This document shows positions 1 through 7,818 of a stretch of DNA of 64,000 bases, in pieces. The stretch is from NCBI GenBank assembly GCA_004193205.1, contig RZUM01000001.1, positions 688,424-752,423 on the forward strand. Reading direction: 5' to 3'. The translations under genes were made by a program, and so were the position numbers. Positions within the stretch are counted from its first letter, which is position 1, and the number at the start of each line of letters is the position of its first letter. The notes under the pieces were generated by a model, which saw nothing but the letters and a program-made list of their open reading frames with translations, did no database searches and had not been told where the DNA came from. The stretch is from Gordonia sediminis. Lineage in GTDB: Bacteria > Actinomycetota > Actinomycetes > Mycobacteriales > Mycobacteriaceae.

Positions 1-253
1 CGGTTTCGCTGTTGTAGTCAGGGCGAAGCGCTGGCGGGAGGATGAAGACCATGTCGAGGTCGGATATGCCCTTGATGGCGGTGTGCCGCCCGAATGAGCC
101 CACCATCAGCTTGTAGTCGGTACACGCGTCCTTGGACCTGAAATCCTTGTTGAGCGCTTTGGTGATCTCGTCGCGGCGCGCTGCGATCGCTGTCGCAGTG
201 TCGCCTACCTTGAGGTTTGCGAGCAGGGTGTCGAAGATTTCGGATGTCTTCAC
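1..253 (-). CDS. CD-NTase (SMODS nucleotidyltransferase), 3' end outside window
   Basis: This is the N-terminal 84 residues of a cGAS/DncV-like nucleotidyltransferase; the rest lies beyond the left edge. Reading the minus strand from a GTG at 253 shows GSFGR at residues 52-56 and SDLD at 64-67, the Gly-Ser plus Asp-x-Asp signature that holds the nucleotide and metal. The preceding RRDEI...LN helix is typical of SMODS proteins. In this family the enzyme makes a cyclic oligonucleotide after phage infection, which switches on a partner effector (CBASS). The start codon overlaps the stop of the upstream SLATT gene by four bases (GTGA), so the two are translationally coupled. The product type and any accessory genes cannot be judged from the fragment. 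The family call is firm; the defence role is inferred from family and context. Confidence 0.85.
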   Translation of the reverse strand, partial: MKTSEIFDTLLANLKVGDTATAIAARRDEITKALNKDFRSKDACTDYKLMVGSFGRHTAIKGISDLDMVFILPPALRPDYNSET

Positions 254-924
254 GATTGGCCTTCGTTGTTGTTGAGCCGGAGTCTTTCTGGGAGGAGCAG
301 GTCGATCTCTCGCGCAGTGAACGTCATCTCCTCGTTGTTCTTGAGTCCCTCTTGCGCCCGCTTGAACGCACTGCTGCCGGTCCGCGGTGCGGACGCGTAG
401 ATGTCTCCTGTGGCCTTCTGAAGCTCGTCGCGGCGAGTTCGTGCGTCAGCGTCGGAGATTGCTCCAGACATGAGGTCGGCAACGAGCGAGATGTATGACT
501 CTCGGATGTCCCAGAGTTGAGCGGCAACGTCACGGTGAGCGTTGGCCGCCTCTTCGTACTTGAAGGTCTTCGCTCCGAGGCTTGTCCAGCTGACAAGGAG
601 TGCGATGGATGACGTGGTAAGGCTGGTCACCGCTTCGCTGCCGAGCAGTCCAACCACCGAAGCCAAGAAAGTGCCGGAGCTGATAGCGGTGAGGGCGATG
701 AGTAGCCCTTGTTGCCACCGGTGTTTGGTGAAGCAGATGTCGGCCTGCTTTTGGCGAGTTTTGTCGCTGTAGACGATGCGTCCGAACGCTTCACGCACCT
801 GGGCCAGTAGGTAAGGATCGCAGTCTGGCGTGCGTAGGTTGATGTCTGTCAATCTGCTCCCATTGTCGTCAAGCGTCTCCTGCTCTGCACCTGATGTCGG
901 GTGCATACCTGCGCCGCTAATCAT
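250..924 (-). CDS. SLATT-like two-TM putative effector, partner of CD-NTase
   Basis: A 224-residue protein with two adjacent hydrophobic segments at about residues 73-93 and 97-117. They are followed by a conserved-looking amphipathic helical stretch (KYEEAANAHRDVAAQLWDIRE) and a charged tail. This layout fits the SLATT families, 2-TM proteins coupled to SMODS nucleotidyltransferases and SLOG proteins. They are thought to act as membrane-perturbing effectors gated by the cyclic nucleotide. The stop overlaps the CD-NTase start. I chose the ATG at 924, which overlaps the preceding DUF6262 gene by 8 bases; an in-frame GTG at 936 is also possible. No Shine-Dalgarno is strong, so coupled translation is likely. 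The exact SLATT subfamily cannot be assigned by eye. Confidence 0.75.
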   Translation of the reverse strand: MISGAGMHPTSGAEQETLDDNGSRLTDINLRTPDCDPYLLAQVREAFGRIVYSDKTRQKQADICFTKHRWQQGLLIALTAISSGTFLASVVGLLGSEAVTSLTTSSIALLVSWTSLGAKTFKYEEAANAHRDVAAQLWDIRESYISLVADLMSGAISDADARTRRDELQKATGDIYASAPRTGSSAFKRAQEGLKNNEEMTFTAREIDLLLPERLRLNNNEGQS

Positions 925-1348
925 GGCGGTCGCCACCGACAGTTCGGTCCGATGGGGTGTGGATAACGCGGCCTACAAGCAGTCGACTGCGAAGTGTTTG
1001 ATTCTCCGTGGTCAGTTGTGCGATTTGTTCTGCCAGTTGCTGGTTTCGGGCAATCGCGGCGGCAAGTTTGGTGCGGAGGGATTCGAGTGTCGCGGGTGAC
1101 GCTGGCCGTGGCCCCGCAGTCGGGGCGGACATTGTCCTACGGCGGACAATCTCCGCACGCAATTCGACGTGTTGGTACAAGAAGCTCGTCGAGACTCCCG
1201 CGGTCCGGGCAACGGCGACGAAGGTGATGGGTTGGCCGGTGTTGTGCAGCTTGGTGATTGCCCGCTGCGCTCGGGCCTGTGATTCATCAGTTCTCGCAGT
1301 GGCCGCGGCACACAGTCGTGCGGTTCTCTTGGCGCGATCGGTAGTCAC
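917..1348 (-). CDS. DUF6262 / TnpC-like transposition accessory protein
   Basis: A 143-residue protein with an N-terminal helix-turn-helix-like region (about residues 38-62, around AVARTAGVSTSFLYQH) and a long C-terminal coiled coil (about 92-127, leucine-rich heptads). Proteins of this type form the third gene of Tn554-like tnpABC modules, after two tyrosine recombinases, and are thought to help DNA binding or orientation choice in transposition. The GTG start at 1348 follows AGGAAA, which overlaps the TAG stop of the TnpB-like gene. A longer open frame continues upstream to 1777, but it lies wholly inside the recombinase gene and is not used. It is in one operon with its neighbours on both sides. 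Confidence 0.8.
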   Translation of the reverse strand: MTTDRAKRTARLCAAATARTDESQARAQRAITKLHNTGQPITFVAVARTAGVSTSFLYQHVELRAEIVRRRTMSAPTAGPRPASPATLESLRTKLAAAIARNQQLAEQIAQLTTENQTLRSRLLVGRVIHTPSDRTVGGDRHD

Positions 1349-1356
1349 GTCGTTTC

Positions 1357-3345
1357 CTAGTTCTGGTTGATCTCGTCGATGAGTTTGGTGACTTTGTCGA
1401 GCATGGTCGCGTTGATTGCTGTGGCCTCTGTGTCGCCGTGTTCTTCGGCGTCTGCGACAAGGCGTTGCAGTTCGTCGCGGTGGGCAATGTGGGTGCCAAG
1501 GAATACTCGGCCACCGGGATCGTGGAATGAGCAGTCCAGGCAGGGGTTCGGGCGGAACTCGCAGCGCTGGGATGCAGGCAGTGTGCAGAATCCGTTCGGC
1601 AGAGCGGCGGTGAACTTGGCACGGAGGCGTTCGACGCGGGCGTCGGCGTCGGGGACTTCGTTGTCCCAGAACTCGCGGGCTTTTCGAGCGAGCCTGTCGT
1701 CGGTGATGCGGGCGTAGGCGGATGTCATGGTGTCGCTCTGGTGACCGAGGAAGTCTCGGACTTCTTGTTGTGTCCATCCGTTGTTGAGCAGAGTCATTCC
1801 GACGGTGTGGCGAAAGCGATGCACATCGCCACCAGAGATCGCCTCGCCAGTGATGGTTGATGTGGTGAGGCCGAGCTGGGTGAAGAGGGCCGAAAGCTTA
1901 TGGCGGAGCCCACTTGTCGACCAAGGCTGGGTTCGCCCGGCAGCGGCGCTGGAACGTCCGCCTGGGAAAAGGTGTTCGGCGTCGGGACTGTAGGTGTCGC
2001 GGACTCGGGTTTGTTGCTCCCGGACAATCGCGGCAAGCGTGTCGGGAATGGGGATTCGCCGCCATGCTCTGGTTTTCGGCATCCAGTACTCGATCCAGTA
2101 GCCGGCCTGGGAGTGGTGGAGGCAGTCGATAGGGAGGGCGACGAGCTCGGAGATCCGGCATCCAGCCCACCGTGTCGTGGCGATCATGGCCCGCAGGGTC
2201 GGGTCGATATCGGGGTTGTTGACGATCAGTTCGTCGACCCGCTCGATGACGTCGGGTGGGAATGGCCGGGGTTGACGCGTCTTACGGTGAACGTTTTCGC
2301 CGCGCCTCAAGTAGACGGCGGACCCGAGGTTGGCGGCAATTCCGCTGTCGTGCAGTGTTTCCAGCAGGTACGCCCCCGTGTTGGCCAGTCGGGGCTCGGC
2401 GTTGGTGTCTGACTGGCGCGTCCACGCGAGGTAGTCGAGGAACACCGGCCGCGTTACGTCGGGTGGCTCCGGCACGTGGTCGTTGAGGGTGAGGTAGGAG
2501 GCGAGCTGTCTGGCGGCGCGGGCCCAGTGGGTGAGGGTGCCCCATGACAGCGTTGCGGTGGTGAGTTGACGGCGGGCAAGGTCCTTGACGGCTACCCGGA
2601 GCCACGGCACCGAGATAGTGCTCCAGTCGATCGCTGTGTGCGTTGCTCCGGACTGTTCGGCGTCCAGGAGGAATTCGAATCCGTCGACCCAGTGCCAGTG
2701 ATCTTCGACCCATAGATTCGGGTTGGTCGCGCCGTTGAGTAGGCGGAAGAATCGGCGGATGTAGGGAGCGCAGAGAGTCTCGAAGGAACTGGTGTAGGGC
2801 CATTCTTGGCGGCAGAACATCAGCCAGTCGTCAGCATTGCGTTCTGTGAGTGACGCGGTGATCCTGGACTCGGCGGTGGTGATGAGAAGGATGAGAAACC
2901 GTCGCAGACTGGCGTTGCAGGTCCAGTCTCCTCGCTGGACCTTCGTGGCGACGACGAAGCGCATCTCGTCGGCAGCGGTGGTGGGGAGCCGCTGAAAATC
3001 GACAAGCTGCGTCGAGGATCGCCCGCGCGGTTGGCGGGTGGGTTTGGCGTCAGTCGCGGCCCATTCGGTGAAGTCCGATGGCTGACCTGCGCGAAACCAC
3101 TGGAAGTAGTGCGCGTAGCAGAGGCCAGAGCGGTCTCCGGTTGTCGTGGGTCCGCCGAGCCAGTAGCGCTCCCCGTCACAGGGATTGACGGCGCAGGTTT
3201 CAATTCCTTGGCTTTTTCGCCTGCGGTCTCCCGCTGGTTCGACGACCTGCCACGTCGGTGCGCACCATGGTCCATCGGGGATAGCGAGCGTTCTGCCTGC
3301 CAATTCGGTTGTGGACGTATGCCGTTTGCGTCCGTTCATCGTCAT
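1357..3345 (-). CDS. Tyrosine recombinase, TnpB-like (Tn554 family)
   Basis: A 662-residue site-specific recombinase. The C-terminal half has the tyrosine-recombinase residues: Arg at about 397 (WAGCR), the HRFRH box at about 509-513, His in GHQS at about 535 and the nucleophilic Tyr in SAYARI at about 544. A Cys cluster (C-x8-C-x6-C-x2-C) near the C terminus looks like a zinc site often seen in large TnpB-like recombinases. In Tn554, TnpA and TnpB together catalyse insertion at a preferred target without terminal inverted repeats or target duplication. The ATG at 3345 overlaps the TnpA-like stop by four bases (ATGA). An alternative ATG at 3375 would give 10 more residues. Confidence 0.9.
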   Translation of the reverse strand: MTMNGRKRHTSTTELAGRTLAIPDGPWCAPTWQVVEPAGDRRRKSQGIETCAVNPCDGERYWLGGPTTTGDRSGLCYAHYFQWFRAGQPSDFTEWAATDAKPTRQPRGRSSTQLVDFQRLPTTAADEMRFVVATKVQRGDWTCNASLRRFLILLITTAESRITASLTERNADDWLMFCRQEWPYTSSFETLCAPYIRRFFRLLNGATNPNLWVEDHWHWVDGFEFLLDAEQSGATHTAIDWSTISVPWLRVAVKDLARRQLTTATLSWGTLTHWARAARQLASYLTLNDHVPEPPDVTRPVFLDYLAWTRQSDTNAEPRLANTGAYLLETLHDSGIAANLGSAVYLRRGENVHRKTRQPRPFPPDVIERVDELIVNNPDIDPTLRAMIATTRWAGCRISELVALPIDCLHHSQAGYWIEYWMPKTRAWRRIPIPDTLAAIVREQQTRVRDTYSPDAEHLFPGGRSSAAAGRTQPWSTSGLRHKLSALFTQLGLTTSTITGEAISGGDVHRFRHTVGMTLLNNGWTQQEVRDFLGHQSDTMTSAYARITDDRLARKAREFWDNEVPDADARVERLRAKFTAALPNGFCTLPASQRCEFRPNPCLDCSFHDPGGRVFLGTHIAHRDELQRLVADAEEHGDTEATAINATMLDKVTKLIDEINQN

Positions 3346-4445
3346 CGGACATCGTCGTGGGAGGTGGCCGGCCACAGGAGATGTTCAGTCTGTTTCATCT
3401 TGTCGGCGAGGTCGTCGCTGGCGAGGTGGATGTATACGTCGGCGCTCGCGGCGTGGGACTGACCTAGCCGGGCGGCGATCTCTGGTGCCGTCCACCCGGC
3501 CCTCGCGAGGGCGGTAGCGTGGGTGTGTCTGAGCATGTGGGGGTGGAGGTAGTCCAGACCCGCTGCAGCACCTACGGTTTCGATCAGCTGGTATGCGTTG
3601 GAGTAAGTCATTGGGCCACCGATGGGTGCGCGCGTGAGGTTGACGAACACGTAGTCACTGTCCACGTCGGCGACCTCTCCGAGGAGGTAGGCGGCGTAGA
3701 GATCGAAGAATCGTCGGGGCGCGTCGACGCTGAACTGTGCTCGCTGTTTCGACAACGCCCCATTCTCGTTGTCCTCTCGCCGGTGAACTCGCACTTGTCG
3801 TCGCATCAGATCGAGGTCGCTGTGCCGTAATCCGAGGGCCTGCCCTATTCGGAGTCCAAGGTCGTAGAGAGCCGAGAGCAGCAATCGGTCGCGATCTGTT
3901 GAGGCGGCTGCCAGGAGTTTGCCGAAGTCCGACTCGAAATCGATCGTCTTGACTGTCTCGGCTGGCTTGCGGCTGGGTTGCGTCAGCCGTGATACACCGC
4001 TGGGGTTTCGTTGCTCAATGTGTGCGAGGAAGCTGTGAGATCGGTGCGGGAGTCTGGATGGGTTACGAGTCAGGACAAGCTGTTTCGGGCCCCGACCTTC
4101 GACGCGGTGAAACTCGTAGAACTCGCGTACCGCGGCGCTCACGGCCTTGACTGTTCCCTGGGCTCGCCGGTTCCGATGTGTCTGCAACGGCGGCAAGCCT
4201 GCTGTCAGAGCGCCAACGAAATCGCAGACTGCATCGAATGTCACAGCATCCCAGGCGATTCCACGGGCTTGTAGCCACCGGTAGTACAGGCTCAGGTGGC
4301 GGGCGTAGGAACGCACGGTGTTCTGGGAGCGTCCGATCGCGCGCATCCAATGGAGGAACTGCTCGATCTCGCTGACCGGTAGTCCCGCATCGTCAACCAC
4401 AGTCCAGGACGTCACGCCGTTGACCGTGACTGCCGCCGCTCTCAC
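3342..4445 (-). CDS. Tyrosine recombinase, TnpA-like (Tn554 family)
   Basis: A 367-residue phage-integrase-family protein with an N-terminal SAM-like DNA-binding domain (about 25-115) and a C-terminal catalytic domain. Visible catalytic residues are Arg199 (LGLRIGQ), His303/Arg306 (HPHMLRH), His331 (GQSH) and the Tyr338 nucleophile (VYIHL). It starts with ATG overlapping the stop of the upstream unknown gene (ATGA) and ends overlapping the start of the second recombinase, so four genes form a chain of ATGA junctions or short gaps. Size, order and the following DUF6262 gene point to a Tn554-like transposase operon rather than a phage integrase. Confidence 0.9.
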   Translation of the reverse strand: MRAAAVTVNGVTSWTVVDDAGLPVSEIEQFLHWMRAIGRSQNTVRSYARHLSLYYRWLQARGIAWDAVTFDAVCDFVGALTAGLPPLQTHRNRRAQGTVKAVSAAVREFYEFHRVEGRGPKQLVLTRNPSRLPHRSHSFLAHIEQRNPSGVSRLTQPSRKPAETVKTIDFESDFGKLLAAASTDRDRLLLSALYDLGLRIGQALGLRHSDLDLMRRQVRVHRREDNENGALSKQRAQFSVDAPRRFFDLYAAYLLGEVADVDSDYVFVNLTRAPIGGPMTYSNAYQLIETVGAAAGLDYLHPHMLRHTHATALARAGWTAPEIAARLGQSHAASADVYIHLASDDLADKMKQTEHLLWPATSHDDVR

Positions 4446-5128
4446 TGAGCATCCTGAGCATCTCCGTCATCGCGTGGTTTCACTGCGATGCCGGTACGCA
4501 AGTCGCTCTCCTGCGGTCGTACGGGCAGGGGATGGGTGGCCACCCCCGTAGCGGCTGCACCGGTGCGGGGCAACCATCGCATTCCCCGTTTGCGCCACGT
4601 CTCGTACTGGGCCTGCACTTTGGCCATGGGAACCTCGATTGGCTCCCACTCCACCCCGGGCGCGCTGATCCAGATGTGCGTGATGTGCGTCTGCATCGGG
4701 TCGTAGTCCCAGGTGAGTTCGCAATGCGTGGGGTCACCAGGGAGCTCAAGCGTGTCCGAATCCTGTCGGCAGAACGCCCAGCGCCGAACATTAGTGGGCT
4801 GTGTCTCGTTGTGGTGGATCGCCAGGTACGCAGTGCCGTTGATCACCGCAGGCCAGACGTATCGGTTGATGACCTCGTGGCGAGGCGGATGCATCTTCGG
4901 CGTGCCGATCCACACAGCCGTCCCGGCCGCCGCCATCCCCGCAATGCAGGTACCGCGGATCAACGCATTCAGCTCGGTCCTCAGGTGTCCAGAATGTGGT
5001 TCGCACTGCGTGTTCCACTCATCTACAGCGGCAAGCAGCAGCGCGCCGACTCCGATCGACAGCTGCCGCAACACTCGCCGCGCTTCTTTCCGAGACATCA
5101 GCGTCTTCGGAGTCGAGTTCTCGTCCAC
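4442..5128 (-). CDS. Unknown protein, first gene of the transposase operon
   Basis: A 228-residue protein I do not recognise. It has a basic N terminus, a mildly hydrophobic stretch at about 27-36, another around the Ala/Gly-rich segment at 70-80 and a Trp-rich middle, but no clear catalytic motif or convincing membrane span. It is the most upstream gene of the minus-strand operon and overlaps tnpA by four bases. It may therefore be a transposon-specific accessory protein, or cargo of the element. The ATG at 5128 is the first start in the frame. The promoter must lie in the divergent region at 5129-5400, which contains two direct copies of ATCTTGC. Confidence 0.6.
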   Translation of the reverse strand: MDENSTPKTLMSRKEARRVLRQLSIGVGALLLAAVDEWNTQCEPHSGHLRTELNALIRGTCIAGMAAAGTAVWIGTPKMHPPRHEVINRYVWPAVINGTAYLAIHHNETQPTNVRRWAFCRQDSDTLELPGDPTHCELTWDYDPMQTHITHIWISAPGVEWEPIEVPMAKVQAQYETWRKRGMRWLPRTGAAATGVATHPLPVRPQESDLRTGIAVKPRDDGDAQDAQ

Positions 5129-5400
5129 CCCACCCGCCTTTCAACTTGAAATCTTGCCCAGAATCTTGCAGACCGTGGTAAGGTTTTGAACGTGCGACAC
5201 GCCGTGACCAGTGGCAATTCATTCAGTTCAGGCGCCGTGTTGTTTCTGTGCGTCGTTCGTCACATCAGCCCCACCCGTTGCAGGGCAAATGCTGTGCCGG
5301 ATCGTGAAGTCGCAGATCACCCGGTGTTTCTGCGGGGTTTGAGGGCAACGCGCAGTTACGGTCTGTGGAACAAGGACGGGGACCGGATGTGGAGGCGATC
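5129..5400. promoter_or_regulatory. Divergent intergenic region with direct ATCTTGC repeats
   Basis: This 272-base gap separates the minus-strand transposase/defence operon from the plus-strand XRE/ImmA-IrrE gene. Two exact copies of ATCTTGC lie at 5151-5157 and 5163-5169, 12 bases apart, next to the start of the transposase operon. They sit where an operator for the divergent XRE protein could lie (inference). A good Shine-Dalgarno, GGAGG at 5391-5395, precedes the GTG start of the plus-strand gene. I cannot assign -35/-10 boxes with confidence. Confidence 0.35.
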
Positions 5401-6498
5401 GTGACGGCACCAGACCTGCATGCACAGGCAAACAGTGTGATGGTGCAGCTCAACAGGCTGTCGTGCGGATGGTCAATGAAGCGGCTAGCAGACGAGGCGG
5501 GGGTGTCCTCCTCGCACGTCAGCCGGGTCGAGGCCGGGATACTCCCCCTCGCAGGCCAGGCTCTCGATGACTATGCACACGCCCTGCATTGCCCTCCGGA
5601 AGCTCTGTGCGTGCCGTTTTCCCGAACTCCTGCGGAAGGGACCCATTTCAGAGCAAACGCGAGCGCAGCAGAATGGAAACGTGATCGGGTGTGGGCCCGA
5701 GCCAACCTCGTCGCCATGCGCATTGGTCGACTCGCCGACCGCGCCGACCTCGACCCCGCACTCTCACTTCCACTGCTCGACCCGACCGACTATGCCGCCG
5801 AGGGCGGCGAAATTACTGTCGCGCAGGTGCTGCGGCGACTATGGAGACTCTCCGGACCAATCGCTTCCATGAGCAAGCTCATCGAAGCGGCTGGCGTCTT
5901 CATCGTGAAGGAAGACTTCGAGGACCCCGACGTCGATGCGGTGACACTTCGCGCAGGAACGCATCACCCACACGTCATCTACCTGAATGCCGCGCGGCCG
6001 GCAGACCGGATGCGCATGACGCTTGCCCACGAACTTGGTCACCTCGTGATGGATGCGATGACGCTGGTGAGTCCCACCGAAACCGAGCGCAGGGCAACGT
6101 CGTTCGCATCAGAGTTTCTCGCGCCGATCGACGACATTGGGTTCGATCTCGACCGAGTCTCGATACGGACCGTGCATGAACTCGACGAACTACGGCTGCG
6201 ATGGGGAGTCAGCGAAGCTTCACTGGTCGTGCGGGCACATCAGCGCAACGTCCTCTCGGACTACCAATACCGGTCGATGTTCCGGCTGCTCAACGAAACC
6301 GGCCGCATGTACGGACCGCGCCCCGGAGTCGCCACCGAGGCACCCGCCCTCACACGGCATCTACTCGAGCAACTCTCCGCCGGCGGATACAGCGACGCTG
6401 AACTTGACGACATCACGCTCCTGTCAGGAACTCAACGCGCGGATCTGTTCGACATTCCCAGCAATGGAGCTGCACACCGACACCTGAGCATGGTGTAG
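5401..6498 (+). CDS. XRE-family HTH plus ImmA/IrrE metallopeptidase
   Basis: A 365-residue two-domain protein. An XRE-type helix-turn-helix lies near residues 25-55 (SMKRLADEAGVSSSHVSRVE), and a zinc metallopeptidase motif HELGH is at 210-214. This architecture is shared by ImmA/IrrE regulators that cleave or bind repressors of mobile elements and stress genes; such genes also occur in antitoxin and defence loci. The GTG at 5401 has GGAGG five bases upstream and is preferred over an in-frame ATG at 5365. It is divergent from the transposase/CBASS-like operon, so control of that operon is plausible but unproven. Confidence 0.85.
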   Translation: MTAPDLHAQANSVMVQLNRLSCGWSMKRLADEAGVSSSHVSRVEAGILPLAGQALDDYAHALHCPPEALCVPFSRTPAEGTHFRANASAAEWKRDRVWARANLVAMRIGRLADRADLDPALSLPLLDPTDYAAEGGEITVAQVLRRLWRLSGPIASMSKLIEAAGVFIVKEDFEDPDVDAVTLRAGTHHPHVIYLNAARPADRMRMTLAHELGHLVMDAMTLVSPTETERRATSFASEFLAPIDDIGFDLDRVSIRTVHELDELRLRWGVSEASLVVRAHQRNVLSDYQYRSMFRLLNETGRMYGPRPGVATEAPALTRHLLEQLSAGGYSDAELDDITLLSGTQRADLFDIPSNGAAHRHLSMV

Positions 6499-6856
6499 CC
6501 GGAAGCAGTGGCAACCACTGGTTGGAGCCCGACTCGGGTTCGGGAGGACCAGTGGAAGCCACTACCCCACTCCACGAAACAGTCACTGGCTCACGAACAA
6601 GATGATGCGGCAGGTAGTCGCCAACACCGTGTTGTCAGCGACGGATCGGGCGCGCTTGGGCGGGTAGTCCTACAGGCAAGGAACCGGAGACTCTACGCTG
6701 AATTACGCTGGCAGACAGATAGAATGCAGCGCAGCCGATACCTGGGAGAAGTGAATGGGGCAACGCGCAAAGCGAACCTCGCGATGGGGTGGCGGCTCGC
6801 CGCCGACCATGGCTTTACTTCCGCCAGTGTGGCCGATCCGCCCACACCCATTAGTG
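6499..6856. other. Gene-free stretch with two short dyads
   Basis: No convincing gene is seen in these 358 bases; the open frames lack a start signal and recognisable content. Two short dyads with the same half-sites, AGTGG-N3-CCACT, lie at 6507-6519 and 6551-6563, just after the metallopeptidase gene. They could be protein-binding sites or small hairpins. Nothing else is evident. Confidence 0.3.
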
Positions 6857-7219
6857 TCAGCGATCGGTAGGAATGCGCCGAGGGGCCGCTCGGCCGAGCG
6901 CATCATTGAGGCTCGCTACCGCTGTCCGCAAGTCATCGATGACAGCTTGCAGGTCCAGGTTTTGTTGCAACAGGGCGTCATATTCGGCGCGACCGACGCA
7001 ATTCCCCTCGACGTGCATGTGGAGCTCGCCAGCGAGTGCTTCCCGAGCATCGTGCACCGACGCTGCAGATACTCGTGTTCGTCCAGGTCGCGCAGAAGTG
7101 GAAAGTTCGCCGTCCGCGAGTCGCCGGGAGATCGTGGAAACGCTGACATTGAGCAATCTCGCAGCGTCGTGCAGCGAGTACCCATCACCGTCAGTTGACG
7201 GCCAATTGATATCGTGCAC
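6857..7219 (-). CDS. Small helix-turn-helix protein with coiled-coil tail
   Basis: A 120-residue protein. Residues 14-37 (SLHDAARLLNVSVSTISRRL) form a helix-turn-helix of the excisionase/MerR-like type. The second half has leucine heptads (about 80-108) likely to form a coiled coil. The GTG start at 7219 has AGGAGG upstream at good spacing. An 8-base inverted repeat lies just upstream at 7251-7275, suggesting autoregulation. The exact family is not clear; it may be a regulator of the island or a recombination directionality factor. Confidence 0.65.
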   Translation of the reverse strand: MHDINWPSTDGDGYSLHDAARLLNVSVSTISRRLADGELSTSARPGRTRVSAASVHDAREALAGELHMHVEGNCVGRAEYDALLQQNLDLQAVIDDLRTAVASLNDALGRAAPRRIPTDR

Positions 7220-7250
7220 GCTCCACCTCCTGTCACTGGCTCTTGCTAGT

Positions 7251-7275
7251 CTGTCATTACAACGTCAAATGACAG
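7251..7275. promoter_or_regulatory. Palindromic operator candidate CTGTCATT-N9-AATGACAG
   Basis: A perfect inverted repeat with 8-base arms and a 9-base spacer, 32 bases upstream of the GTG start of the minus-strand HTH gene and about 80 bases upstream of the plus-strand HIT gene. On the minus strand TTGACG within it could serve as a -35 box. It is a natural binding site for the HTH protein or another local repressor (inference). Confidence 0.5.
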
Positions 7276-7325
7276 TCGTGTAGTTTGCAGTTTGCGCTCT
7301 TGCGCCGCACACGGCAGAGTCGATA

Positions 7326-7337
7326 GAACGTACGTTC
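7326..7337. promoter_or_regulatory. LexA-like SOS box GAAC-GTAC-GTTC
   Basis: A perfect GAAC-N4-GTTC dyad, flanked so that it closely resembles the actinobacterial LexA site TCGAAC-N4-GTTCGA. It ends 17 bases before the ATG at 7354 of the HIT-family gene, a position suited to repression of that gene. This suggests DNA-damage induction. Confidence 0.6.
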
Positions 7338-7353
7338 GATGGTGAGGTGGGCA

Positions 7354-7818
7354 ATGACGGTCGTAGTCGATAACACGAACGCGGTAGCGGCCAGGGTTCC
7401 GTCATCGCTGGATACCCGCTGCCCAGAATGCGGCTTCAGTCTCTGGCTGCCGATCGCCGAACTCTCAGTTTCTCGGGTTGGCCTCTACGACGATGCGAGA
7501 TTTCCAGGTCGTGTGATCGTCTCTGCCATTGAGCATTTCGACCACCTTGATGACGTGGAACCCAGCTACTTGGCGCAATTCATGGTGGATGTTCAGCGCG
7601 TCAGCTCAGCACTGCGGTCGCTCGATAACGTGGAGCGAACCAATATGGCCATCCTGGGCAACCGCGACGCACACGTGCATGCACACGTTTTCCCTCGCAG
7701 GCCCGGCGATGCCAATGCTGGCAGAGCACCTTGGGATCAAGCGCCTACCCACATTAAACTTCTCCCCGAGACCCGTGATCGGATTTGTTCAGAGATCCGG
7801 TACGCGCTGCTTGGCTAG
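7354..7818 (+). CDS. HIT-family protein
   Basis: A 154-residue histidine-triad protein. The HIT motif HVHAHVF lies at about residues 107-113, with the active-site His at 111. A CPEC pair near residues 23-26 could bind zinc. HIT proteins hydrolyse or transfer nucleotidyl groups on substrates such as dinucleoside polyphosphates or nucleotide adducts. The ATG at 7354 follows a GAGGTGG-type ribosome site; an ATG at 7339 overlaps the end of the SOS box and is less likely. The gene is convergent with a nucleotidyltransferase-fold gene, and both stop codons lie inside one CTAG. A functional pair of nucleotidyl transfer and removal is an appealing but unproven idea. Confidence 0.75.
   Translation: MTVVVDNTNAVAARVPSSLDTRCPECGFSLWLPIAELSVSRVGLYDDARFPGRVIVSAIEHFDHLDDVEPSYLAQFMVDVQRVSSALRSLDNVERTNMAILGNRDAHVHAHVFPRRPGDANAGRAPWDQAPTHIKLLPETRDRICSEIRYALLG

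Noticed and set aside
6508-6870. Plus-strand open frame of 120 codons
   Set aside because: No ribosome site, no domain, and it runs into the end of the HTH gene on the other strand.
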